Of a DNA stretch of 64,000 nt, positions 11,646-23,600 are shown piece by piece (position 1 is the stretch's first letter; each line of letters begins with the position of its first letter). The notes under the pieces are model-generated. The model saw only the letters and a list, made by a program, of their open reading frames with translations. It was not told the DNA's origin and did not search any database. The DNA comes from Panopea generosa. Its lineage: Eukaryota > Mollusca > Bivalvia > Adapedonta > Hiatellidae. Location of the stretch: assembly GCA_029582155.1 (NCBI GenBank), contig CM055908.1, positions 17,111,352 through 17,175,351 of the forward strand, in the 5' to 3' direction. The position numbers and the translations under genes are program-made.

Positions 11646-12534
11646 TAAAACTCGACAATTTGAGTAATACGATATATTTTGCTGAAACGCAGTTCTGCAG
11701 GTATCAATGTTCAAGGAATCTGGAATCTTCCTTTATGTTGGTAGCGAATAACCTAGAATGTGTTGGTACACCGTAAAACCCCATTCATTCATTCAAAGGG
11801 TTAATCTGTATACCAAATATCAACAAATTTAGCCAGCTCGTGTTTCAACAACATACATGTGTTCTTAAATACTTAAAAACTTCAATCCATGAAAAGCAGC
11901 TAATTGGATTATGATCTTAAGACTTGTTCCAGTAAAACTGCACATGGTTTGATCGACATTTATTATAAAGTACTGATAAATAACCAGTCAAATCTTAATC
12001 TTTTAAGTATAAAAGTATCATGTTGATAATGTGAAATGAAATCCTGGTTGGTTCTTAAGATCAATTAATTGAATTGTCCCTATGTTAAACTTGACACTGG
12101 GGTGGAGCAAATTTTTACCCTATGGTCATGGCTTGAACAAATCCTGAAATAAAATCCTTTACACTTCATTCAAGATATTGAAGGGCCTTTGACCCATGTT
12201 CCAAGACATAGACTGGAGAGTTTCATATAAGAATGCTTCATAACAAATTAGTTGAAAATCTGTTCAGTGGTTTCAAAGTGATATGAAGCAAAAGTTAATG
12301 GCAGTCAATAGACAAAAGACAGGCACAGGGTGATCACAAATTCGCCTTCGGCTCAGGTGAGGTAAAAATTTAGGGGGAAAAAGAATTAACACCACAATTG
12401 TACTACACAGAAATTACATTGCCGGTTTAATATTACAGTCCTAGTTCCACATTAGCATTTTGTACAGGCAAATAACCATTTAAAGTAGTGTGGGCATGCG
12501 CAGACAGACGAATACAAGGTCCCAGTTCCAATAA
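11646..12534. repeat. Repeat-derived sequence with related terminus
   Basis: No gene seen. 12330-12375 has the end-like motif CCTTCGGCTCAGGTGAGGTA followed by an A run. It resembles the terminus near 11645 and suggests another copy of the same class of dispersed element. Confidence 0.4.
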
Positions 12535-12662
12535 ACATCTGAAGTGGGGACGGTATTGTTATGGATAGAGTGTTGGCTGCTCATGCCATAGGTTGTAGGC
12601 AACATCCCCAACTCGGCCTGATGCTTCATAAACCAACACTCAGAACTTGTTCTACTGAGAGA
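12535..12662 (+). repeat. tRNA-headed SINE, family D, truncated copy
   Basis: The head GGACGGTATTGTTATGGATA and the GAGTGTTGGCTGCTCATGCC region are the reverse complement of the D copy at 70-265. The copy is cut off at the start of the adjoining family A SINE. Confidence 0.6.
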
Positions 12663-12985
12663 CCGCGGCATGGTCTAGTGGTAGAGCGTACGCCTTGCAT
12701 GCGGAAGGTCATAGGTTCAATCCCCAGCCAGGTCATACCAAATACTTTAAAAATTGCACTAGAAGCTTCCTTGCTTGACGCACAGCATTTGGAGGGGAGT
12801 TCTAGGTCTGGTTAGCTCAGTGTCAGTATAATGTGACTGGGTGGGGTATCATACCATGTGTCTTTGGCATGATACTCCAGTGTGACAGCGCTTAGAATAC
12901 TGTCTCAAGTAGACACCGTTGCGTTATGACTGAAAAATTGTTGAAAGAGACGCTAAACTCCATACTACAACAACATTGTTCTACT
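12662..12985 (+). repeat. tRNA-headed SINE, family A, full-length copy
   Basis: The head GCGGCATGGTCTAGTGGTAG (A box) and GGTTCAATCCC (B box) are followed by the family body with ATAATGTGACTGGGTGGGGT. The tail is GAGACGCTAAACTCCATAC. It is joined head to tail to the D copy at 12535-12662. Confidence 0.8.
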
Positions 12986-14635
12986 AAAGTAGACTTTAGA
13001 GAGGTTCATATAAACTTTGAGCGTTCATCGCAATCCAGCTTTAGTATTAGTATAAACTAAACATCTTAACTTTAGATTTTCCTCAACTTTTTTAGATTTT
13101 TTTTTTTCATGTTTGAACTTTATTTTCCTTGTTATCCTTTACCAATGAGTAGAAATGTTATACGTAGTGGTCATTTACTGACTAGTGAGTTCAAGTTATC
13201 ATTTAGAGAAGTATAGATTTTTCAATTCCAGGATAACACCACATCAAGACGATTTTGAAACTTATCACAGGTCGCACTTTAACAAACCCAATGATAAGAG
13301 TAATTTGACACCCTAATAGTAATGTGGGCATGTATGTACGCAGAGCTATAAAAACTAGCAGCAACAATAACAATGCAATTTCAGTTACATTATTTTTTAT
13401 TTTGCCCCCTTTTCCACTTGAAACTACGCTTAAAATGTTCATTGAAAATACAAATTTGTTTAAAAAATGATCAGTTGACACAATATATCAACATCAGTGC
13501 AGACAAACTGTTTCGTATAGAATTTTAGAGATAACCAATAAAGTATGATAAATTAGAAATGATAAATTAGAAATGTGTCTAAAGGACACAGATGCTCTGC
13601 TATATGTGAAAAAAATAGGACCAAAAAATTAAGTCTAAAAGGGGCCATAACTCATGTAAAATTAACTGATTTTAACAAATATGGAACTCTTCCTGTATTT
13701 TACAGGTACACACCAAATTATCAAATACTTTGGGACTCTTTCAGAAATCAATTTGACAAGGTTGATGGAGGTAGTAACACTTAGTGCACCTTCATTCTTA
13801 AAATGGCAAGGCGTGAGAAAACTCAAGTTTTATTCCCTAAAAGCTATGGACCAATCTGGAATTTTACATCCAAGACCTTGGACCAAATTAATGTTGATTA
13901 ATTTTGCTATCTTGTACCTATTTATCAAAAAGCTACCTTCTCAAAATCTGTTCATCGCCCCACAATTAAATGTTTGTGTATGACATGTACCCAAAGTGTC
14001 CGGGTTTTTTTTACTACTTCTAGGTTGTGACCTCACAAATTGAATAACATACTGATGTGTGCTTATGTCCAAATCAATGAAATTGTGTTTTAATGTATCA
14101 CCAGTATACATCTATAGATTAAAACAAACTGCTAATATTTATTATAAACCGAGGGAATAAATAAAGTTTAAAATCATTAGCACTTCCTACGTTTATTGCA
14201 GCATTTGAAATCTAAATACATTTAACTATTTTGAAAACCAAGTTTTGTATGGATAGATCATCAAGCGAACTGCATGCATTTTTTAACAAGAAAACAAGTA
14301 ACAGTAAATAATCAAATAACAAGTGAGGTCTCCTAACTACCAGACTGCTATAAACCATCATCCATACACTGCACAATGCCGCATCATTCGACCATTCAAT
14401 CTGATTAACGGCAGATCATCAAGCTTACTGCATGCATTATTTTAAACAATGAAAGATCCAAAAAAGATCAAACAGTAAATAATAAATCCAACAACATGCG
14501 ATGTCTGACCGTCAGATTGACGATAATCTTCATCAGAACACTGTACAATGTCACGTTATCCAATCAAGTCGTCCGAGTTGTTAGATGTCCTCAGTCTGCT
14601 ACTGTCCAGAAGCATAAAGGTGAAGGTCGGACAAA
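12986..14635. other. 3' flank of the nucleoplasmin-like gene
   Basis: AT-rich sequence. 13610-14000 contains AAAAGGGGCCATAACTC-type words common in molluscan dispersed repeats, and the open frames there (13575-13784, 13681-13983) are judged repeat-derived. The 3' UTR of the minus-strand gene should lie in its upper part. Confidence 0.45.
14192..14197 (-). promoter_or_regulatory. Candidate poly(A) signal AATAAA
   Basis: AATAAA on the minus strand about 440 bp past the stop codon of the nucleoplasmin-like gene. AATAAA is common in AT-rich DNA, so this is only a candidate. Confidence 0.25.
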
Positions 14636-14689
14636 TCATTTCTTTCCCTTTTTTCCAGATGCTTTCTTCATTGCCTTTTTGGGAGAGGT
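14636..14689 (-). CDS. Nucleoplasmin-like, last coding exon
   Basis: 54 bp encoding TSPKKAMKKASGKKGKK and a TGA stop. The acceptor is CAATTTCAG. Composition and phase fit a lysine-rich C terminus. Confidence 0.8.
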   Translation of the reverse strand, partial: TSPKKAMKKASGKKGKK

Positions 14690-17600
14690 CTGAAATTGAA
14701 CAATGCATGACTTAAATAGGGGTTTAACTTTTACAGCGACGACAATGGTGATTTACAGCGACGACAATGGTAATTTACAGAGACGACAACAGTGATTTAC
14801 AGCGACGACAATGGTGATTTACAGCGGCAACAATGGCGATTTACAGAGACGACAATGGTGATTTACAGCAACGACAAATGCAGTTTTACAGCAGCAATAA
14901 TTGGGGATTTACAGTATACCTACACATCTACATTATGAAGCCAACAGGCAGAAAGATTCCAGGTTCACAGCCTGTGTACAAAAATAATAAATTAAAGCGA
15001 AAGTGAATTAATAATGTACTACCAAATTTGGTTAATCTTCCAAGTTTATATACAAAACCTTTGTTTTAACAGACAGGCAGACAGACCCAAATTATTGTCT
15101 CCACTTTTCGCATATTGGTGGACAATTATCATCATCATCCATCAACAGATTTAAAATAGTCATATTGGTTAATGCGCGACTGGTGGATTAAAATTTACAA
15201 GCTAGATTATATCTAAGATATTTTACAATTTCTATATTTTAGAGTAATTCAAACAGATATTTCTTTAAAAATCCCAATTCTGAAAATAAATATCATGCAT
15301 ATATAATGGGGAAGTCTATTTTAGTCTAACCTGGGCGTGTATGCCTAAAAAGGGAAATAATTGTATGTTGGCATGGTTACATAAAACTATATCCTTATGG
15401 CAATACAGCCTGAAAGAGCATATTAAATAGTCGAGATATATTCTGATGAAATATTTTTTGGCCAATTTACGAATTTCAAAAATCCTGTTATACTTCCTTA
15501 AAGTTCTCATATGATTACGCACTAAAGCTCAAATTTCAATTTTAATTAAAGCATATTTCTAAAACGTTCCAAAATCATTATTGATTACGCTAATTTAAAC
15601 TTTAACTTTAATGACTTTTTTTAATGAAAAAAGTTTTAAAGTCTCATCATTTGCACATTCAAGTCGAGATCTATTCTGAATAAAAGACCTGCACACTTGT
15701 ACAAGGAACAGTTCACTCCTCAATACTGAACACAAACTATAGGGTTTGTTAATCAAGATCCATACCCAAATTATAGGTCTCAAAATAGCCAGCAAAAACT
15801 GGATGCCTACTTTGTGTGTACTGGAACTCTCACACGCCTATTATCACCAAGTTTTATGAATGAACAGTGACACAAGGTAAACGTTGGCAAACCTGACACT
15901 ATTGATACAGAAATGAACATTTGTGACCTATATAGAAAAGAAACGATTACACAGTTTATCTCAAACAGTAGTCCTTCAACAACTCAAACAAGATGATGAC
16001 TAATTGATATTGACACTTATATTCAGCATAAAGTGAAAATAAAAGCCACGGTGGTCTGCAGATATCACCAGCTGTGAGATCAATTTCATTTACTTGTGTC
16101 TTAAAAGTTTACTGTATTAAAAAAATATTTATAAATGTTGTGTCACAGGCAGATTTAAAGAGAGGGAAGACAGGAGTACCAATACAATCCCTACCTCGCT
16201 ACCATTGGCAAATAAACTGTATATTTTAACCTTTGGATTTTCATTTGTTAGATCCTTCCCACAACCTCTTTAGAAATGTTAGATGAAACTGATGAAACAT
16301 GGCTAAATTGTTCCGATTATTCGTAAAACAAATTGTTGAAATTGTTGGACCTCTATTCCACCCCGTGTCAAAAAATCCCAGAACTCATTAAAAAAAATTT
16401 AACTGACGAACATACTATTTGTTTTAAAAACAAACAAAAAGACGACATTTGAATGTAAAAAGAGAACTTATCCGATTTTAAATGACCTTCACCTTGACAT
16501 TGGATTGACACTCAAGATAATGCAAGATTAAACACCCCATTTGCACGAGACGTACTCGACATGACAATTACAGGTGTACCAACATAAAACTCCAACTTCT
16601 CTTCATCAACTTATACCTTATTTTTTTAATTTCAGTCAAATATAATAATTATGGTGACCCACTAAAATACTTTTAACAGTAGAATTTAAAAGAAAGATAC
16701 AAAACTTAAATTCAATTTTATATCCAAATAAACTGTCCCCTTTGGTGCAGAGGCAAGCATTGGATTAGAATGGAAAACGCCCTAGCCCTCCCCGCTAGTG
16801 CCCAGTGCCCTAGTGTTCTCTTGTCAGGGATTCAGAATAAATCCTCTTATACCGGATACACATGTTCTCCTGTCAGGTATTCAGAATAAATCCCTTTATA
16901 CCCGATACACATGTTCTCCTGTCAGGGATTCAGAATAAATCCCCTTATACCGGATACACATGTTCTCCTGTCAGGGATTCAGAATAAATCCCCTTATACC
17001 AGATACACATGTTCTCCTGTCAGGGATTCTGAATAAATCCTCTTATACCGGATACACATGTTCTCCTGTCAGGGATTCAGAATAAATCCCCTTATACCGG
17101 ATACACATGTTCTCCTGTCAGGGATTCAGAATAAATCCTCTTATACCGGATACACATGTTCTCCTGTCAGGGATTCAGAATAAATCCCCTTATACCGGAT
17201 ACACATGTTCTCCTGTCAGGGATTCAGAATAAATCATCTTATACCAGGCAGGTACATGTGTTCTGTTAGGGATTCAGCAGAATAAATCCTCTTATACCAG
17301 GCAGGTACATGTGTTCTCCTGTTACCTAGCTGTTACACATTAAATACATTTTCATATCCTTACATCCAAGCTACATGTATTTAGCTACCTTCCAGAAAAT
17401 TACTGCTTATCAATTCTGTTTTAATAATTATGATGGTTTCCATACCAAAATTAAGACTTCTTTTTAAAATAAATATTTTATAATGAGTACAAACCTTGGT
17501 AGTCTTAGGACCCTTTTTAGGCTTCTGATCCTGTAATATGCAAGCAAAAACATCACTTTAATTTATACAAAACAAGTATTGCAATATCTACACAGGTCTT

Positions 17601-20600
17601 GTGTTTTAAAAACATGCCCTGCAAAAATAACTGCCCAGGAAAGTAAACTAGCCATAACCATTTACCAGTGACCTTGACCTCAAAAAAACTTGATTTTTCA
17701 AGTGACAAAACAATTTATATGTCTAAAACATTTATTTGATGTCTTTTTCTAGTTTTGGAGTGTTTTTTACAGCCTCCTCGTGCTATATTGCATCTGAAGT
17801 GATTATCTTAATAGAGAGATTCCAGCTTATATTTCCGGACCTGTCTTCCTACACATGACATGTTATATATGGCATATCAAGTTTTATTGATGGAGGAAGA
17901 TCTCCGAATGAACCATGAGTAGATCCACCATCCTTCCGCAAGTAACTGACAAACTTTCTTAGTTTTTGGACTGAGCAAGGCTCGAACCCATGACCTTAAC
18001 TGTAAGAGGTAAGTGGTTGTTGAGACCATAGAGGCTTGAGAACTTGTCCATGGAGGAGCCCATTTATAATATTTAGCTGATGCAATGTATAACAGTTACT
18101 TCTCATGTGTCAATTTATTATTTTGGCAATGTTATGATGGCTTACCGGTAATATGTTATTCAGAAAATAAAATTTAATTTTTTAATTTAAATTTTAGAAT
18201 ATTCTTAAGATTTTTAAATCATGCTTATCTTTGCTATTAACAATGTTATGAACTTCACAGATGACACTGACCTACAAATTATACATAGGAATCAAGGTCA
18301 TCTAGATTTCTGGTGCATATCTCGAGAGAAGTACTACTCGATCCACAACTATGGACCAAGAACAGATTGCTGAACCATATCCAAGAAACAACAGCTACTC
18401 CTACATCTGCACAAGAGGCATGAAAATCATCCGAAATGATGGTGCATCATTTTTTAGTATTAATATTAAACTATGGACCAAGTATGGTTGATAAGGCTAA
18501 ATAGGATCCAAGAAACAAACATACTCTGTTTATACAGAACAGAAACAAACATACTCTGTTTATACAGAACAGGGTTGGATACCTAACAAAGCATAACAGT
18601 TTTGTGTTTCATTGCTGTGGAATAAGCTCAAAGCTGAGCCTGGTTAGCTGAGCAGGTATCAAACGACATATACAAATCTCGCCCAGTAGTCTACATAATG
18701 ACTGATATACTGCATTGTGTCTTATTTTCATTCGTCTCTCACTACTGATTCAAGTGAGAAAGTTACAGTTACTTGTGGATATGAGGTGTTCAAGCACTTG
18801 TTAACCTTTTATATTCCCAGGAAAGAGTGGTTAGGTTAACTGATCATCTTTTAGCCCTCAAGGGCATAAAACTGATGCTAAACATTTAAACAAACAAACC
18901 ACAGACAAGCTCAAGGAAGAAGTTAGAATGCTACATGATTTTAGCAGTATACTTTCCAATACACAACTACGGGCAACTATTTGGTGACAACAGGCCAAAT
19001 ATTTTCCAAGAAAACAGTTTCACATAAAATCTTGTTAAAAGTTTCTAAATGGCAAGACAAAATTTTGGTTAAAGAGAAAGCACTATTAACATATTTGAAA
19101 ATTACCCAAAACTATGTTGTTTATCAACAATGTTTCAACTTGTGCTGTTTACGCTTTGGGAAAAAGTCCTGAGAAACAGTCACAGATTATCTGCCGGGTC
19201 TATTTAACACTAAAGGTTCAGTTATTGTAAGGAAAGGTTACTACAAGGTCATCTTGGTCATAATTAGCCAAATTAATATCAACTAATTGCAATAACAAGT
19301 TCTCTGTGGTTAACTTTGCTTAAAGTTGCTATGGGCTACACCTTCTCCCTGCCAATTATACAAAAAGGTGGTCAAGTAATTTCTCAACTGTCTTCTCTGT
19401 CTATGGCCTATGGTGGTCAGTTGACCTATAGTGGTCAGTCTTGTTGCATAACCGCTGGCTGTTAAGTTATGCAGATGTGTGGTCAGTTCACAAGCACCAG
19501 ACAATGGGACGCTGGTATTGCCAGGAGCTTAGAAATCCTCAATCACTGTTGATTGGTACACAAGTTTAGAAAATGACCAACATTAATTTTGCTTGTCACA
19601 TGGATAATCAGTCATTTCACTCATAATGTTTGTGACTATATCCCATATATTATGTAATAAACCCCAAACAACAAGATCTACCAAATTAACTTTATCTGAG
19701 TAAATAAAATGTTACTGTATTCTAAAATACATGCAAATAAATAAAAACTTGATGTTTCAGCTGAAGCTGTAAACCCTTATGTTAAGAAGTGCGACATTAT
19801 CACAAAAACAACCAGTTATAATTAATGTGAGAACTCGTTTGAGAGAGTTAATCTTCCATGATGCTACAAGGGCTGGTCTGCAGCACTTGTATATAAACTG
19901 CGATAACGATTTCTTCATTAAATATTTTAATTATATTATAGCAAGCCCTAGCAATGACTAGCACCTTTTTACAAGTTGATATAGAAGGATGTTATTGCAC
20001 ATTTCAGGCAAACTTAAAAAGATCAAATACATCCGCCAAGTGTAGAATGATCAATAAAACAAAATCAAACAAAGTGAAGTACCATCACTCCAACTTCTAG
20101 TTGTCTCTCCAGCATGCTAATTTCAAACCAAAACAAGGTCACTGCATATCATATTTCACCATTTAAGGCAAATGTCAATACCCAAATTAACCACAAATCT
20201 GCACCAACGATTAAATTAACAATAAACACGGAGGGAGGCACATGGTTTTAGGTGGCAAAACAAACACTGGTGTCAAAGTGTAGATGAACCTTCCTCGGCT
20301 GAAAAGACTAGAAAGACCCCACCGCATCATTCTCCATCACAGATATATAGATCGCGTGGACGAGATAATCAAAATTATCTCATCTCCAACTGTATTAATC
20401 TCACTATCTCCTTGTAAAGTATTCCAAGGGGTAATCATACAGATACCAATGATATCGTAAACCCTTAAGGTGTTACTTTCCTGTGCAAATCTTGCTGTCA
20501 AACTTCAAGTTAAATCCTTTGGTGGCCATCCCATACATGGAAGACACGTGGAGGTGAGAACCAACCTCCTTGAATTATCTTCAGCTTCGAGGTATGCACA

Positions 20601-23600
20601 AACAAAGGCCATAAAAATGCAACCGCAAGATACCACACTACGGGAGCAAAACTCTGTGGGGCAACAGTCACCTCACTGTTCAACACATTTAAACCATAAT
20701 GTTCTTCCATAAAACTGCCAAAATCTCCATCAGGGGTGTAGCTTCCTATAGACACTGTGCTTACACTTTTTTCCTTCGAAATTGTATGAAAATAGTAGTC
20801 ACTTGAAACCATGAGACAGAAGGCTATTTCATTTTCCCCCTTTATTAAAGTGAACGAAGCTTAAAACATTACATTTATTATCATTTTATTTGATTATAAA
20901 ACAGTGAATTCAAAGTTAATATTAAGGATAACCAGGCCCCTAAAAATGTAAGAAATATATGCCAAAATGCACTTACGACAGTCTAGTTGAAACCCATCTC
21001 CTACCCCCCCCCCCCCCCCCCCCCCTCTCTCTACAACTCTGCCTACACATCGTTTTCAGACAAGCTACGCCCCTGTCAATTATAAAACAACTTTAAACCT
21101 ACTGTAAATGCCTTATGATCATAATCATAATACTGGTTAATTAATGAACTGGGGTATTACTGTGTAGCAACAGAAGCAAGAAGGCTTATTCCAGACTCAC
21201 TCTCCATGTACAAAAACATTAAACAATACACTGAAACAACAAGACTGGTTACTATGGAACACAACATTACATACCTGGTGTCAAAAGAATAGCCACAGAC
21301 CGTATGACTAATTACAAAGTGCATGCTTAAAAATCTAACCTACTTTTTCAAAAATAATTCTGAAATGGCTAGATTAAATGTTAACGAACAAAATCCTCCA
21401 AGTCTAGCATTGTGATTGTGTCTGGTTATTAATAATGTGTCTGTGAAACATTTTGCATGTATTTTTTCAGCCAGATTGGTGCACACACGTGGTCCAGTGG
21501 TAGAGCACCGAACTCATGATCGGAGGTTTGTGGGTTCGATCCTCCACCACGGCTATGTGTGGTGTCCTTGAGCAAGACACTTTTCCACATATGCTTAGTA
21601 CTGGTTCAAACCAGGAAGACTTCGGGCGTGATTTGCCTAAGTTGTAGGAACTTGTTTCACAACTGAAGTAAAATAAATAAGTTTAAACTACACACACTTA
21701 ATTTGGAAACAATGCCTGTCAGAGATACAGGCATTTTGTGCAACTGTTAAGGAATGGAAACATTTGCTGATTGTTAGTATACCATTCCATAGTAAATAAT
21801 AAGTCAATATTTTTTCCCTCAATTGATTTGGTATGTTGTTACAACCCTTAAATATAATGGGGGGGGGGGGGGAGTGGGGGGGACAGGGGGTTGTCGCTAA
21901 GTATACATTCATAATGCTGGAAAAATTACAATCTAGACAAGAAAACATGATTTAATTGACTTTCATTGCTACTAAATAGTAATTTGAAATACACATGGGT
22001 TTTATTGGCCCTTTTTTGTCAAGTCATTTTGTGAAACAAGAAACAAATACACTATACACCGACAGATCAATCCCAATACTACTACCTAAACAAATACCTT
22101 TTACAGCCACACTTCTATATGCCTAATAAAAATTATTGTACATACAATAAATCATGACCCGACAATCAGCGGACAAAAATAGTTCCTCCCTTAAATGGGA
22201 TAAATCCCCCTAGTATATTAATCTTAAGAAATAAGGCCACAGGCCTGCTGGTTACTAATCTATGCATAACTGATTTATAACCCTCCCCATTCCGATGTAA
22301 TTGTTTGTAATGTCTATGTACCAGTCGACTGTAAATTTATGGTGAAAACAAATTTTCGTTTGTGGAGACTTTCTACTCGTTATTATTTACTAATAACAAA
22401 CAAAGTCAGGTATACATACTTTGGGAAACGGGGTAACCATTTTATTACCTTAATGTGAATTAACATATCGTCTCAAGTTTTTAAGATATCATTGATGTTG
22501 ATATAATGAAGGGAATACATAGCTTTTGACATTTCAGTAATCAATGAATCTGGCTTTCAGTTGTGAGTATGGTCATAAAATAATAGTGCATCAGCAGAAA
22601 ATACCCTAGTTATGTTTGCAACCCTTTTTGAAAACCGTGATGATGTAGAGCAAATTATCCTAAATTGATAGGGGATCATATATAGATACCAGAGGCCCAT
22701 GGGCTTTAAAGGTCACCCAATTATCCTTGACGACAAAGCTGTATCTATGTATTTTCCAACTTTTATCCTTCGGGATGCGGCAAAAATCCAAGCATGAATT
22801 TTAATGTCAGATCTGCATCAACAAATATCATTTTATTTTATAAAGATTTAGTAAAGTAATACCCGTCCCAAGGGTCAAAGTGACCAGGGACATGAAATTC
22901 ACAATTTTTATGACAGACTCATAGGCTTCATTAATTATGCTTAAAATTTGTTTTCCTGTGCTTCCTATAATAAGATTCTTAAAATTTACCTTAAATTTGC
23001 GCAGGACCAAGGTTACAAAGGGGAGGTGTCAGAAAGCACTCAATAAAACAAGCATTAAAGTCATGTGAGAAACAACAAATCGCACAAACTACCATTCAAA
23101 TGAGTGTATTCAGTCATCAGAAAAGACAGTGTCATTTTCTCTTATATAGATTAAGTAAAGTAGGCCACACCCCCTGGGTCAAACCATGAGACACAGGGAC
23201 ATGAAATTCAAATTTTATAAAGGACCCATAGGCTCCAACCATCATGCACACAAATTGTTTCCAAGTGCATTCTATCATAAGAGTTTTTTATAGTTTATCT
23301 TGAATTTGACATAGGTATTAACCATCACATCAGCAACAAATCATATAAAAAAAAATATTCACATAAGTCTATTCAGTCATAAGTAATAACGGTTTGAACC
23401 AAACCGTAATACCCAGGGGCATAAATTCACAAACTTTATAAAGGAACCGTAGGGGTCAATAATCATGCTCACAATTTGTTTCTGAATGCTTCCTATAATA
23501 AGAAGATATTTAAAGTTTACCTTGAATCTTTTTTAGCCCCCACTTAGGGCCAAACCACGAGACCCAGGGACATGCAATTCACAATTTTTATAAAAGACCC

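Noticed and set aside
12662-12735. Functional tRNA gene
   Set aside because: Head of the family A SINE; followed by the conserved SINE body rather than a terminator.
13575-13983. Two overlapping plus-strand frames
   Set aside because: They lie in sequence with words typical of dispersed molluscan repeats and show no domain.
21488-21560. Functional tRNA gene
   Set aside because: A/B boxes belong to a SINE head; the same sequence with a long shared tail occurs elsewhere in the window.
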